This document shows positions 8,201 to 16,070 of a DNA stretch of 64,000 bases, piece by piece. Below the pieces are notes generated by a model that ran no database searches, was not told where the DNA came from, and was given only the letters and a program-made list of their open reading frames with translations. Source of the DNA: Thermomicrobiales bacterium (GTDB taxonomy: Bacteria > Chloroflexota > Chloroflexia > Thermomicrobiales > CFX8); the NCBI GenBank assembly GCA_037045155.1, contig JBAOIG010000005.1:744001-808000 (forward strand), in the 5' to 3' direction. The translations under genes were made by a program, and so were the position numbers. Within the stretch, counting starts at the first letter, position 1. Each line of letters begins with the position of its first letter.

Positions 8201-10763
8201 CGAAGCGTCGAGTGTCACGATCGCCGCGGGCGGCACGGTTACCTCGAACTACACGGTCGATGTGACGAAGACCGTCGTCCAGAGCGCCTGGGTGGTGACT
8301 GGCACGATCACCGTGACCAACCCGAACGGCTGGGCGATCGCTGCCACCATCGGTGACGCGATCGACCACAGCGGCGTCTGCTCGATCACGAGCCCGGGCG
8401 GCGGCAGTGTGAACGTTCCGGCGTCGGGCACGGCGAGCGTGACCTACGAGTGCACGTTCACCAGCAACCCCGGCAAGGGCACGAACACCGCGACGGCGAC
8501 CTGGAACAAGGACACCGCCCACACCCCGACCGGCACGGCGTCCGGCACGGCGGCCTACGACTTCGCCAAGGCCGCGACGACGACGACCGGCCTGGACACG
8601 ATCACGGTAAGTGACCCGCTAGCCAGCCCGACGACGAAGACGTTCTCGGCCACCGGGGACTGGAAGTACTCGGTCGATCGCGCGGGCGTCGCTGGCGCCT
8701 GCACGACCTACGACAACACGGCGACGATCACCGAGACCGAGCAGACTGACAGCGCGAGCGTCCAGATCTGCGTCGGCGCGGACCTGACGGTCACCAAGAG
8801 CGCGAGCGGCTCGTTCGACCGCGAGTACCTCTGGAGCATCAGCAAGACGTCCAACAAGGACAGCCAGAACGTTCCGGCCGGCACGAACGCGACGTTCAAC
8901 TACAGCGTGACGGCGACGCAGACCGGCATCAAGGACAGCAACTGGAAGGTCAGCGGCACGATCAGCGTTCACAACCCGAACTGGCAGTCCGTGACGGTGG
9001 CCAGCGTGACCGATTCGATCGGCGCGGGCTGGAGCTGCACGGTGACTGGTGGGACGAACGTGGCAGTTGGCGCCGGCCAGACGGTCATGCTCGACTACAC
9101 CTGCGCGTGGACCGGCACGGGATCCCCGTCGTACGAGGGCAAGAACACGGCGACGGCGACCTGGGACAAGGCGAAGTACTCGACGCCGACTGGGACGGCC
9201 AGTGGGGACGCGACGTTCGGGATGAGCCAGTCTGGTTCGAAGAACAAGACGGTTGATGTCTACGACAACAAGGTGAGCCTGACGACGCCAGTCAAGCTCG
9301 GTACGCTGACGGGGACCAACGGCGAGCCGTGGGCGAGCGAGACGTTCACCTACTCGCTGGGCCTGGCGGGTGTGAGCGGGGTCTGCACGGACTACACGAA
9401 CACAGCGACGCTGAAGTCGGGTGATGACGCGCTGGGCAGCGCCGGCAAGACGGTGACTGTCTGCGGCGCGGCCGACCTGACAGTCTCCAAGAGCGCCAGC
9501 GGCTCGTTCGACCGCGAGTACCTCTGGGATATCAGCAAGACGTCCAACAAGGACAGCCAGAACGTTCCGGCCGGCACGAACGCCACGTTCGACTACAGCG
9601 TGACGGCGACGCAGACCGGCATCAAGGACAGCAACTGGAAGGTCACTGGCAAGATCACGGTCAGCAACCCGAACGACTGGCAGGCGATCGTCGCCAACGT
9701 GACGGATGCTGTCGACAACGGCGGCGCCTGCACGATGTCGATCGGTGGGACGCCGACCAACGGCCAGAACATCGAGATCCCGAAGAGCGGCTCGGTCGTC
9801 ATCGACTACAGCTGCACCTACGCCAGCGCCCCGGCGTCGTACAGCGGCACGAACACCGCGACGGCGACGTGGAACCAGCAGACCTACGGCACAGCGACTG
9901 GTTCGGCGAACGGCACTGCGAAGTTCACGCTGACGCAGGTCGGTTCGAAGAACAAGACGGTTGATGTCTACGACAACAAGGTGAGCCTGACGACGCCAGT
10001 CAAGCTCGGTACGCTGACGGGGACCAACGGCGAGCCATGGGCGAGCGACACGTTCACCTACTCGCTGGACCTGGCGGGTGTGAGTGGGGTCTGCACGGAC
10101 TACACGAACACGGCGACGCTGAAGGTTGGCGAGACGACGGTGGACAGCGCCGGCAAGACGGTGACTGTCTGCGGCGCGGCCGACCTGACGGTCTCCAAGA
10201 CGGCCAACACGGCGTTCGTCCGCACCTACAGCTGGACGATCGACAAGAGCGTCGATCCGACCTCGGTGGGCCAGTTCGCCGGCGATTCGACTGACCTGAA
10301 CTACACCGTCGGCGTTAAGAAGAACACTGTCGACAGTGCCTGGGTCGTCTCGGGTCAGATCACTGTCAGCAACCCGAACCAGTTCCAGGCAGTTACCGTC
10401 ACCGTGACGGATGCTGTGAACAACGGCGGCGTCTGCTCCGTCCCGGGCGGCACGAACGTGACCGTTCCGGCGGCGACGTCGGCCGGCCCCGGCACGAAGA
10501 CGCTGGCCTACACCTGCACCTACGCCAGCGCGCCGAACCCATCGAGCGGCATGAACACCGCGACGGCGACGTGGGACAAGGAACTGGCCCACACGCCGAC
10601 TGGCTCGGCCAGCGGCACAGCGGCAGCCGACTTCGGCAAGGCGACGATCACGGAGAACGGGGACAAGTCGGTGAACGTCACCGACAGCAACGGCGAGACG
10701 TGGGGCCCGGTCTCCGACAGCACAACCTGGAAGTACAAGGATGCGGCTGTCTGCTTCGAATGA
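2235..10763 (+). CDS. Giant secreted vWA/repeat surface protein, main part (frameshifted near its end)
   Basis: The start is ATG 2235, preceded by GGAGGG at 7 nt and followed by a signal peptide (about residues 1-35, ending AQAA). Next come two prealbumin-like repeats opening LTIKKVTNP or VTINKVTDP (about 36-275), and a von Willebrand A domain (about 315-555) with the MIDAS start DTTGSM. Two more such repeats open KIIVKKVT (about 637-820). Then follow nine long repeats of about 230 residues, opening LTVxKxA and ending in a Cys-containing strand, beginning near 4708, 5390, 6053, 6751, 7441, 8124, 8777, 9470 and 10175. The Lys/Asn-rich opening strands resemble isopeptide-stabilised pilin or adhesin modules, so an adhesive surface fibre is likely. 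No LPXTG or C-terminal membrane anchor is visible. The frame stops at 10763 inside a repeat, and the protein continues in another frame. Confidence 0.85.
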   Translation: MSRSRNAFLIRLVTAVTLLVSLLGPLVTAPQVAQAAGTAGTLTIKKVTNPNPDPFDQSFTFSVSRSGETIPNFNLKNGDSKSIDMNASNNSTSDREYVVTETSATGWSVSSIVCSPSSPGNNWAVSTSVSNRTATITPPKSNSPTKKDITCTFTNTTTYAGKVTINKVTDPSPDATNQGFSFNAAKNGVAVSGSPFSLKNAESQSFVVDNSGSNQSARTHVVTESPTAGWTLSNIACGTQPTGWTVTPDKANRKVTIVPPSGTTTFQNINCTFTNKQDGPPAEPSLSPLTVTQELPPGGSVDVTKLVTTPSGPPAKLDVLFLVDTTGSMQPSIDNVKTNAANIMNTVRAQVPDSQFAVAGYRDDYDTQSPPNNYFFAVLQSMTSNITTAQSGINLLAARQNGCDTPEGWINALWQVASRNGSNVANLDVKFRTDSDVTRVVVLIGDSSGWDPSPRTKGPVAVGNCGNGNGIPTQGQPGQLTYWGGQHTEAQDIAALQAAGIKVMSLNVTNPANANGLDSDGISNNPNPGQATRISDATGGEYLGTANYDVVADAIIDALTNLPVAVKLVVDTANCQAPPLSITFSPASKNVQPGESASFTETVAVANDTAPGTYTCRVYATVDGNPLKDKNGNIIYETITINVTAGKIIVKKVTQPSGSTQSFSFTSNFAGNFNLKDGQSKDSGWIKAGTYNVSENTPLPAGWTMTSATCDDGSQPSSIALTSGKTVTCTFTNSQQGKIIVKKVTNPASGESFTFQPSWGSNFTLTNGQSNDSGPLTAGVYSVSELGKDGWSNTGATCDGTGNTPGNINLGGGQTVTCTFTNTQLKNLTVEKTATGTFDRAYQWKIAKSIDESSSTVTISPGGPATFNYNVQVDQTGFTDSNWKIAGKITVKNLNGIAITGVTVTDSFEGTTCTVTGGTGVTVPANGQVVLDYTCALSTPPDYTGKKNTATASWNAIFNLPSTSATGQVGVTFNPDKKTNATVTVKDNKVNQGSVTLGTLNATDGPTWAKGLYEYPLTFQGVNGTCTDYKNSAWLDSTDWQAGKTVTVCVDAGATVTKSASPSYTKTYGWSITKDVDKTSANIAPGGDASFDYTVKVTNDGGTNSAWKVTGTIDVTNNNQYAAMTNVVVTDDILGDTKDSCTVAAGATTIAAGATEHYTYTCTWSGAPAATSQTNRATVTWATGKSATYDKIVAWSDSTVTEVDKSVTVSDSLHGDLGSATAGVGENPTVYKYDLSHAGVTGACTDYNNTATYTATDSSTVTGSASKDVSVCVGANLTASKTASGSYDRTYLWKIEKTATNDRIENATGSAEFEYKVTVTQTGVTDAGYSVKGQITINNPNTWQTVTVNVSDAIGAGWSCTITGGGTGIVVPKATDSTHPGTKVLDYTCAWTGTGSPTTTGLVNTATISWDKDAAHTTSNSVTATASITFGGSGATNKTVTVTDPLANPTTLGTVTGNDSSPYATKTFTYKHTFSGDPAGCTTHDNTATITETKQSATETVTHCVGADLTVTKSASGSFDREYLWSISKTSNKDSQNVPAGTNATFDYSVTATQTGIKDSNWKVTGKISVHNPNWQTVTVASVTDSIGAGWSCTVTGGTNVAVGAGQTVMLDYTCAWTGTGSPSYEGKNTATATWDKAKYSTPTGTASGDATFGMSQSGSKNKTVDVFDNKVNLNPAVKLGSVTGKDSEPWASQTFTYSLGLAGVSGVCTDYTNTATLKSGDDALGTASKKVTVCGIASLGITKTANPALTRTYAWGIQKSSDVSSQTIPLGGTATFNYTVSVTHDTGTDSLWKVSGTITVTNPNDQVVTGVSVSDKILSEPNATCTVTGGSTTIAAGGSATFNYECDYKGTAPAASAQTNQATVTWTSLGAGTTSASVDLPFNWTNPGVTRVNDEVNVTDTQVTGSLGTVKYTDASPKEFKYEKKFTPEAAGCSTFDNTATYTAKDNSKVTGSANKSVQVCTGVDLTVSKTANPAYHRTVTWGITKNVEASSVTIAAGGTVTSNYTVDVTKTVVQSAWVVTGTITVTNPNGWAIAATIGDAIDHSGVCSITSPGGGSVNVPASGTASVTYECTFTSNPGKGTNTATATWNKDTAHTPTGTASGTAAYDFAKAATTTTGLDTITVSDPLASPTTKTFSATGDWKYSVDRAGVAGACTTYDNTATITETEQTDSASVQICVGADLTVTKSASGSFDREYLWSISKTSNKDSQNVPAGTNATFNYSVTATQTGIKDSNWKVSGTISVHNPNWQSVTVASVTDSIGAGWSCTVTGGTNVAVGAGQTVMLDYTCAWTGTGSPSYEGKNTATATWDKAKYSTPTGTASGDATFGMSQSGSKNKTVDVYDNKVSLTTPVKLGTLTGTNGEPWASETFTYSLGLAGVSGVCTDYTNTATLKSGDDALGSAGKTVTVCGAADLTVSKSASGSFDREYLWDISKTSNKDSQNVPAGTNATFDYSVTATQTGIKDSNWKVTGKITVSNPNDWQAIVANVTDAVDNGGACTMSIGGTPTNGQNIEIPKSGSVVIDYSCTYASAPASYSGTNTATATWNQQTYGTATGSANGTAKFTLTQVGSKNKTVDVYDNKVSLTTPVKLGTLTGTNGEPWASDTFTYSLDLAGVSGVCTDYTNTATLKVGETTVDSAGKTVTVCGAADLTVSKTANTAFVRTYSWTIDKSVDPTSVGQFAGDSTDLNYTVGVKKNTVDSAWVVSGQITVSNPNQFQAVTVTVTDAVNNGGVCSVPGGTNVTVPAATSAGPGTKTLAYTCTYASAPNPSSGMNTATATWDKELAHTPTGSASGTAAADFGKATITENGDKSVNVTDSNGETWGPVSDSTTWKYKDAAVCFE

Positions 10764-11973
10764 CCCGGCCTCCTACAAGGATGGCCACTACTCGGCCACG
10801 TTGCAGAACACGGCGACCATCGATCAGACGGGCACGAGTGCCAACACCTCGGTGACGGTGGACTGCTACGCGCCGGTCGTCAGCGGCCAGGGCACGGCGG
10901 ACTACACACGGGCCTGGAACTGGAACATCACCAAGACCGCGGACCAGACGACGATGACCCTGCCGTTCTGGCAGCCAGGCACGATCAACTACACGGTCAA
11001 TGTCACGGCGACGCCGAACGACAGCGACCTGACGGTCAATGGCACGCTGACGATCAAGAACCCGAACCCGACCAAGCCGATGACGGCGACGATCGCGGGG
11101 AATGTCAACGGCGTTGCAGCGACGTTCAGCCCGACCGCCAGCTGCACGATCTCCGGTGGGCAGGTGACGATCCCGGCTGATGGCACGGCGACGTGCAACT
11201 ACACCGCGGCGCTGGGCAGCAGCTTCCCGCCGGCCGGAGGATCGGCAACGGCAGCGGCGACGGTGACAGTCGGCGGGGTGGCGTTCGGCGCATCGACGAC
11301 GGTTGCCATCGGTGACCCGTCGACGATCACCGACGAGACGATCAACGTGACCGACACGCTGGCCGGCCCGCTGGGCACAGTCAGCGCCGCCGGGGCGTCG
11401 AGCGCCGGCAACACCAAGACGTGGAAGTATCCGATCACCGTCGGGCCGTTCCCGTCCAACACCAACAAGGTGATCGACAACACCGCGACCTACACGACGA
11501 CTGACACCGGCAAGACCGGGGACGCCAAGTGGTCGGTGACGGTGAAGGTGATCCGCCAGGCAGTCTGCGACTGCACGCAGAACTCGAGCTACTGGGTGAA
11601 CATGGCCGACAAGGGCGGCCGGCGTGGCTACGACGCGACCTGGGATCTGGTTGGGCCACGGGGCGCGGACACCACGTTCTTCAAGAGCCCATATAGCTTC
11701 CGAATGGTTCTGATGCTGGTGCCGCGTGGCAACGATGCGGCCTACTACAACCTGGCTCAGCAGTATGTTGTGGCCGACCTGAACCTGCTGCACGGCGCGT
11801 CGGCGCCACAGGAAGTGGTCGATGCGATGTACGGGGCGAAGGCAATCTTCGACACCTACACGCCGGCCCAGGTCGCTGCGATGAACAGCACGCAGAAGGC
11901 ACAGCTCGCAAGCTGGACCAACACACTCTCCCGCTTCAACACGGGAGCCATCGGTCCGGGGCGCTGCCGGTAG
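10741..11973 (+). CDS. Continuation of the giant surface protein after a frameshift (C-terminal part)
   Basis: This frame takes over where the upstream frame ends: joining ...AVCFE to DPASYKDGHY needs removal of one base near 10760. It holds the tenth long repeat (from about 10870, WNWNITKTAD), a further Cys-bearing strand, and a C-terminal module of about 130 residues. That module opens CDCTQNSSYWVNM and contains YNLAQQYVVADLNLLHGAS. It is a variant of the 'TQGYWK...LAxQYIxAxLNxLxGAS' module found at the C-terminus of many bacterial surface proteins. The frame itself has no ribosome binding site or signal peptide, so it is not an independent gene. A strong terminator follows. Confidence 0.8.
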   Translation: MRLSASNDPASYKDGHYSATLQNTATIDQTGTSANTSVTVDCYAPVVSGQGTADYTRAWNWNITKTADQTTMTLPFWQPGTINYTVNVTATPNDSDLTVNGTLTIKNPNPTKPMTATIAGNVNGVAATFSPTASCTISGGQVTIPADGTATCNYTAALGSSFPPAGGSATAAATVTVGGVAFGASTTVAIGDPSTITDETINVTDTLAGPLGTVSAAGASSAGNTKTWKYPITVGPFPSNTNKVIDNTATYTTTDTGKTGDAKWSVTVKVIRQAVCDCTQNSSYWVNMADKGGRRGYDATWDLVGPRGADTTFFKSPYSFRMVLMLVPRGNDAAYYNLAQQYVVADLNLLHGASAPQEVVDAMYGAKAIFDTYTPAQVAAMNSTQKAQLASWTNTLSRFNTGAIGPGRCR

Positions 11974-12015
11974 CGCCGTAGGCCGAACCGGGGGGTGGGA
12001 GACCTCACCCCCCAA

Positions 12016-12047
12016 CCCCCCTCTCCTGCGGGAGAGGGGGGCTTTTT
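12016..12047 (+). terminator. Rho-independent terminator after the giant surface protein
   Basis: An 11-bp stem (12016-12026 with 12031-12041) with a tgcg loop is followed by ctttttcgtt. The T-tract serves only the + strand, so it ends the giant gene and not the convergent aminotransferase. Confidence 0.8.
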
Positions 12048-12051
12048 CGTT

Positions 12052-13170
12052 CTAGCGCATGGCCTGGGGGAGGCGATCGACTTCGCTGGCGGTCGTGTAG
12101 AGGTGGATGGCGGCGCGGATGCGGCCGGAGCTGCCGGAGACGGCGATGCCCTGGGCGGCGAGACGGGCGGCGGTGGCGGCGCAGTCGGGGTCGGCCCAGG
12201 CGACGATGCCGGCCCGCCGGGCGGGATCCGCTGGGGTCATCAGCGGCAGACCGAGCGCGTCGAGCTGCTCGCGCAGGCGGCCGCCGAGCGTGAGGACGTG
12301 GCGCTCGATCTGCGCGACGCCGATCTTGTTCAACAGCCGCACCCCCTCGTTCAGCGTGTAGATGCCCAGCATATTCGGGCCGCCCATCTCAAAGCGGCTG
12401 GCGTCCGGCTTCAGGTCGTAGGGGAAATGCAGGTCGTCGACGACGCTGTACCAGCCGATCCCGACCGGCTCGGCGTCCGGCTGGCGCTCGCGGTTCCAGA
12501 AGAAGACGCCGACGCCGTGCGGCCCAAGTAGCCACTTGCAGGTCGTCGCGACCACGAAGTCGCAGGCGCGCGCCGGGACGGGCACGACGCCCAGCGACTG
12601 GGTGGCATCCACCGCGACGATTGTCCGCGGGTTGCGCTCGCGGATCAGCGCGGCGGCGCGCTCCAGGTCGATCCGCGTGCCGGTCCGGTAGGAGACGTGC
12701 GAGAGGAAGACCAGCCGGGTGCGGTCATCGACCAGCGCGGCAATCTCCTCCGGCCGGATATCCCACTCCTCGTGCGGGACGCGGCGGATCTCGATGCCGT
12801 CGCGCTCGCGGCGCAGGGCCGGCAGGATCACCGACGGAAACTCCAGCGCATCGACCGGCACGACGGCGTTATCGCCGGGCTGCCAGTCCACCAGCGCGTA
12901 GACAGCGTTGACGCCCTCCGACGAGCTGCCGAGCAGCCCGATCTCGTCCGGCTGTGCGCCCATCAGCGCCGCCAGCCCGGCCCGGCACTCGCGCTCGACC
13001 GCCTCCTGGGCGGCGCGGCCGGGCGTTCCGGCGGCCTTGTCCGCGAAGTAGCGCGCGGTCGCGTCCAGCACGCTGGCCGGGGCCAGACCCTCGCCGGCCG
13101 TCAGCAGATAGGCTCGCTCGTCCCCGCCGATGAATCGATCCTTCGTCACCAGCGCCGTCCCGTCACCCAT
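12052..13170 (-). CDS. Class V PLP aminotransferase (cysteine desulfurase / isopenicillin N epimerase-like)
   Basis: Protein of 372 residues. The start is ATG at 13170, preceded by AAGGGGGG; an in-frame upstream ATG at 13236 has no such site. The fold-type I PLP signature is clear: SHVSYRTG (His158), VDATQSLG with the pyridine-binding Asp188, and ATTCKWLLGPHGVG with the Schiff-base Lys212. Length and motifs fit the class V family. The isopenicillin-epimerase-like branch is more likely than IscS/NifS because the C-terminal cysteine loop of desulfurases is not evident. Its substrate is unknown. It is divergent from a DppA-like D-aminopeptidase, sharing a 120-bp promoter region, which hints at a shared amino acid or peptide role. 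Confidence 0.85.
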   Translation of the reverse strand: MGDGTALVTKDRFIGGDERAYLLTAGEGLAPASVLDATARYFADKAAGTPGRAAQEAVERECRAGLAALMGAQPDEIGLLGSSSEGVNAVYALVDWQPGDNAVVPVDALEFPSVILPALRRERDGIEIRRVPHEEWDIRPEEIAALVDDRTRLVFLSHVSYRTGTRIDLERAAALIRERNPRTIVAVDATQSLGVVPVPARACDFVVATTCKWLLGPHGVGVFFWNRERQPDAEPVGIGWYSVVDDLHFPYDLKPDASRFEMGGPNMLGIYTLNEGVRLLNKIGVAQIERHVLTLGGRLREQLDALGLPLMTPADPARRAGIVAWADPDCAATAARLAAQGIAVSGSSGRIRAAIHLYTTASEVDRLPQAMR

Positions 13171-13292
13171 GATGCCCCCTTCAAAGCTGCCTTCAGATCG
13201 TCGTGTCATTCTCCGGGCCACGCTGCCGGTTGACAACAGCCGACCGAGGCTGCATCGTCGCGGCGGCTGGTCGATACGAAGGAGGAGACAGC

Positions 13293-14120
13293 ATGATGCG
13301 AGTGTTCGTGACGGTCGATATCGAGGGCGTGGCCGGGGTCGTCCATCCGTCGGAGGGCTCGCCGGGGAACCCCGAGTACGAGCGGGCGCGGCGGCTGATG
13401 ACCGCCGAGGCCAGCGCGGTGGTGGCCGGCATCTTCGACGCAGACCCGAGCGCCGAGGTGTCGGTCGTCGATGTCCACGGGCCGTACCGCAACATCATCC
13501 CCGAGGAGCTGGACGAGCGCGCGACGCTCAGCCGTGGCAAGCCGCGTCACTTCGGGATGATGGATGGCATCGACGGCGGCTACGACCTGGCAATGTTCGT
13601 CGGCGTCCACGGCCGGGCCGGCAGCGCGCCATCCGTCCTCAGCCACACGTTCACCGGCACGATACTTGACGTAACGATCAATGGCACAGCAATGGGCGAG
13701 CTGGGGCTGAACGCCGCGATGGCCGGCGCGTATGGCGTGCCGGTCGCGCTGGTGGCTGGCGATCAGTCGGTTGCAGCAGAGGCACGCGACCTGCTCGGCG
13801 ATGGCCCGCTGATTGCCGAGCTGAAGCATAGCCGCGCCAACCTGGCTGCCGAGTCGATCCACCCGAACGTCGCGCGCCGGAGGCTCCGCGAGGCTGCGGC
13901 TGCCGCCATCCGCGAACGCCTGACGTTCCGGCCGCTGGTCGTCGCCGAGCCGGTCGTGGTCACCGTCACGCTGGCTCGCCCCGCCCTCGCCGACCTCGTC
14001 GGCATGCTCGACGACATCGAGCGTCTTGACGGCCGCACCCTGCGCTTCACCCGCCCGACGATGCCCGACGCCTACCGCATCCTCCGCCTCGTCACCGTCC
14101 TCTGCTCGACGCCGCTGTGA
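13293..14120 (+). CDS. dppA: M55-family D-aminopeptidase, DppA-like
   Basis: A metallopeptidase that removes N-terminal D-amino acids from peptides; in Bacillus DppA is a cytoplasmic decamer. The second of two adjacent ATGs (13290, 13293) is chosen because it places the zinc ligands at the family's usual positions and lies 7 nt after GGAGGAG. The ligands are Asp8 and Glu10 (VDIEGVAG), His61 (VVDVHG), His105 (GVHGRAG) and Glu135 (GELGLN). The protein has 275 residues, the family norm. The usual GYHA motif reads GVHG here, a mild variation. It is divergently transcribed from the class V aminotransferase. Confidence 0.88.
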   Translation: MMRVFVTVDIEGVAGVVHPSEGSPGNPEYERARRLMTAEASAVVAGIFDADPSAEVSVVDVHGPYRNIIPEELDERATLSRGKPRHFGMMDGIDGGYDLAMFVGVHGRAGSAPSVLSHTFTGTILDVTINGTAMGELGLNAAMAGAYGVPVALVAGDQSVAAEARDLLGDGPLIAELKHSRANLAAESIHPNVARRRLREAAAAAIRERLTFRPLVVAEPVVVTVTLARPALADLVGMLDDIERLDGRTLRFTRPTMPDAYRILRLVTVLCSTPL

Positions 14121-14139
14121 GACGGTGGGGATGAGGGAT

Positions 14140-15335
14140 GGTAGCCCATTGCGTAGCCGACCGCAGTGAATATGTCGGGTCGGCAGCCTCCCGGTTCTCT
14201 GTCATGCTGAGGCCGCAGCCGAAGAATCTCCCCCAGCGTTGGCGGCTGTCCGACGTAGGAGAGATCCCTCGCTGAGGCTCGGGATGACAAAGGCACGGGG
14301 TGGCTGCCGGAACCAACCGCTTGTGGTAGCAGCGTGCTCAGGGCGATTCCCAAATTCCCAATCCCTAAGGGGTCAGGAATTTGGGAATTCAGGAATCTGG
14401 GAATCCCGCCGACACAGACCGGCAGCATCCCCCGCCTTTTGTCATTCACTGCCCGGAGGGCGCCCGCGCAGCCGAAGAATCTCTCCTGTGTTGGACTGGC
14501 ATCGAACGGGTGGGAGATCCTTCACTGCGGTTCAGGATGACAAAGGCACGGGGTGGCTGCCGACCCTATCGCTTGTGGTAGCAGCGTGCTCAGGGCGATT
14601 CCCAATTCCCAACCCCTAAGGGGTCAGGAATTTGGGAATTCAGGAATCTGGGAATCCCGCCGTTCGCGTCCGGCAGCATCCCCCGCCTTTTGTCATTCTG
14701 AGGCCGCAGCCGAAGAATCTCCCCCAGCGTTGGCGGCTGTCCGATGTAGGAGAGATCCCTCACTGCGGTTCAGGATGACAAAGGCACGGGGTGGCTGTCG
14801 GCGCCAACCGCTTGTGGTAGCAGCGTGCTCAGGGCGATTCCCAATTCCCAATCCCTTAGGGATTAGGAACTTGGGAATTCAGGAATCTGGGAATCCCGCC
14901 GACACAGACCGGCAGCATCCCCCGCCTTTTGTCATTCTGAGCGCGCACGCGAAGAATCTCTCCTACGCTGGACTGCATCGAACGGGTGGGAGATCCTTCA
15001 CTGCGGTTCAGGATGACAAAGGCACGGGGTGGCTGCCGACCCTATCGCTTGTCATTCTGAGCGCGCACGCGAAGAATCTCCCCTGCGCTGGACTGCATCG
15101 AACGGGTGGGAGATCCCTCGCTGAGGCTCGGGATGACAAAGGCACGGGGATGCTGCCGGAACCAACCGCTTGTGGTAGCAGCGTGCTCAGGGCGATTCCC
15201 AAATTCCCAAATTCCTGACCCCTAAGGGATTGGGAATTTAGGAATCCCGTCGTCACAGAACGGCAGCCTCCCGGTCTTCTGTCATTCTGAGCGCGCACGC
15301 GAAGAATCTCCCCTGCGCTGGACTGCATCCGGCGA
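14140..15335. repeat. Repeat island: palindromic 'CHPERSEGS'-type elements and a second palindrome family
   Basis: Five full elements (about 14201-14290, 14441-14543, 14692-14782, 14931-15019, 15051-15139) and a half element (15281-15330) run from gtcattctga to tcaggatgacaa as imperfect inverted repeats of 90-105 bp. Between them lie copies of another palindrome built of gattcccaa...ttgggaattc arms around ccctaagggg (about 14342-14410, 14592-14662, 14834-14901, 15194-15250). The two kinds alternate as a higher-order unit of roughly 240-250 bp. Open frames across the island are repeat-derived and not genes. Confidence 0.88.
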
Positions 15336-15370
15336 GCTTGGCCAGCTTGTCCACTTCCATACCTGAGAGA

Positions 15371-15603
15371 GTGGACAAGCTGATACGATCTGACTCAACG
15401 TGTCCAATCCCGGCCCCATAGAAGTGGACAAGCTGGACAAGCTGATACGATCTGACTCAACGTGTCCAATCCCGGCCCCATAGAAGTGGACAAGCTGGAC
15501 AAGCTGATACGATCTGACTCAACGTGTCCAATCCCGGCCCCATAGAAGTGGACAAGCTGGACAAGCTGATACGATCTGACTCAACGTGTCCAATCCCGGC
15601 CCC
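15371..15603. repeat. 62-bp tandem repeat, four copies
   Basis: Copies begin at 15371, 15424, 15486 and 15548. The last three are 62 bp apart; the first is 53 bp because it lacks one of two adjacent ggacaagct segments. An inverted part-copy (cagcttgtccact) sits at about 15343-15356. The array ends some 50 bp before the SnoaL-like gene. There are no spacers, so it is not a CRISPR. Confidence 0.9.
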
Positions 15604-15652
15604 TCATCCCTTCGTTTCGTCTACACTCTCCCTGATAGAGAAGGGGGCGCGA

Positions 15653-16066
15653 ATGTCGGCGGACGCGAACAGGGAGCTGGCGCGGCGGTTCTTCGAGGAG
15701 GTCTGGAACGCTCGCGACGAGGCGGCGATCGACCGCTATATCGCCGAGAATGCAGCGGGCAACGACGCCGATTTCGGCGCCGGACGTGAGGCATTTCGCC
15801 AGCAATGGCGCGAGTGGCAGCGAGCGTTTCCGGACCTGCACTTCGCCGTCGAGGACATTGTCGCCGAGGGCGATCGAGTCGTCACACGCTGGACGCTGAC
15901 CGGCACCCAGCAGGGCGAGTTCCTCGGCATCCCCGCCAGCGGGCGCAGCATTCGGGTGGCCGGCATGAGCCTCGACATCATTCGCGACGGGCAGATCGCC
16001 GAGGGGTTCGATGGCTGGGATGCGCTCGGCCTGCGCCGCCAGCTGGGCGCGACGACGCTGGAGTAG
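15653..16066 (+). CDS. SnoaL-like / nuclear transport factor 2-fold protein
   Basis: A small alpha+beta barrel of 137 residues. ATG 15653 follows GAAGGGGG at about 7 nt and fits the usual family start (ELARRFFEEVWNARD). The typical pattern is present: NARDEAAIDRYIAEN, FPDLHFAVEDIVAEGDRVVTRWTLTGT, and GIPASGRSIRVAGMSLDIIRDGQIAEGFD (read as separate strands). Such proteins may act as ester cyclases or bind ligands; no substrate can be assigned. It ends 4 bp before the ABC ATPase start, so the two are probably co-transcribed. The 62-bp tandem repeats lie directly upstream. Confidence 0.82.
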   Translation: MSADANRELARRFFEEVWNARDEAAIDRYIAENAAGNDADFGAGREAFRQQWREWQRAFPDLHFAVEDIVAEGDRVVTRWTLTGTQQGEFLGIPASGRSIRVAGMSLDIIRDGQIAEGFDGWDALGLRRQLGATTLE

Positions 16067-16070
16067 CGCC

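Noticed and set aside
5214..8522. 1,102-codon open frame on the minus strand
   Set aside because: It is an Arg/Ala/Val-rich mirror of the repeat-coding strand with no motif or ribosome binding site; the + strand protein has signal peptide and domains.
8619..10592. 657-codon minus-strand frame
   Set aside because: Same mirror effect of the repeat gene; its own internal repeats simply copy those of the + strand.
14239..15218. Overlapping + strand frames in the repeat island
   Set aside because: They are translations of the palindromic elements, repeated with the same phrases; no ribosome binding site.
15371..15603. Possible CRISPR array
   Set aside because: Units are contiguous 62-bp copies with no unique spacers, and no cas genes are present.
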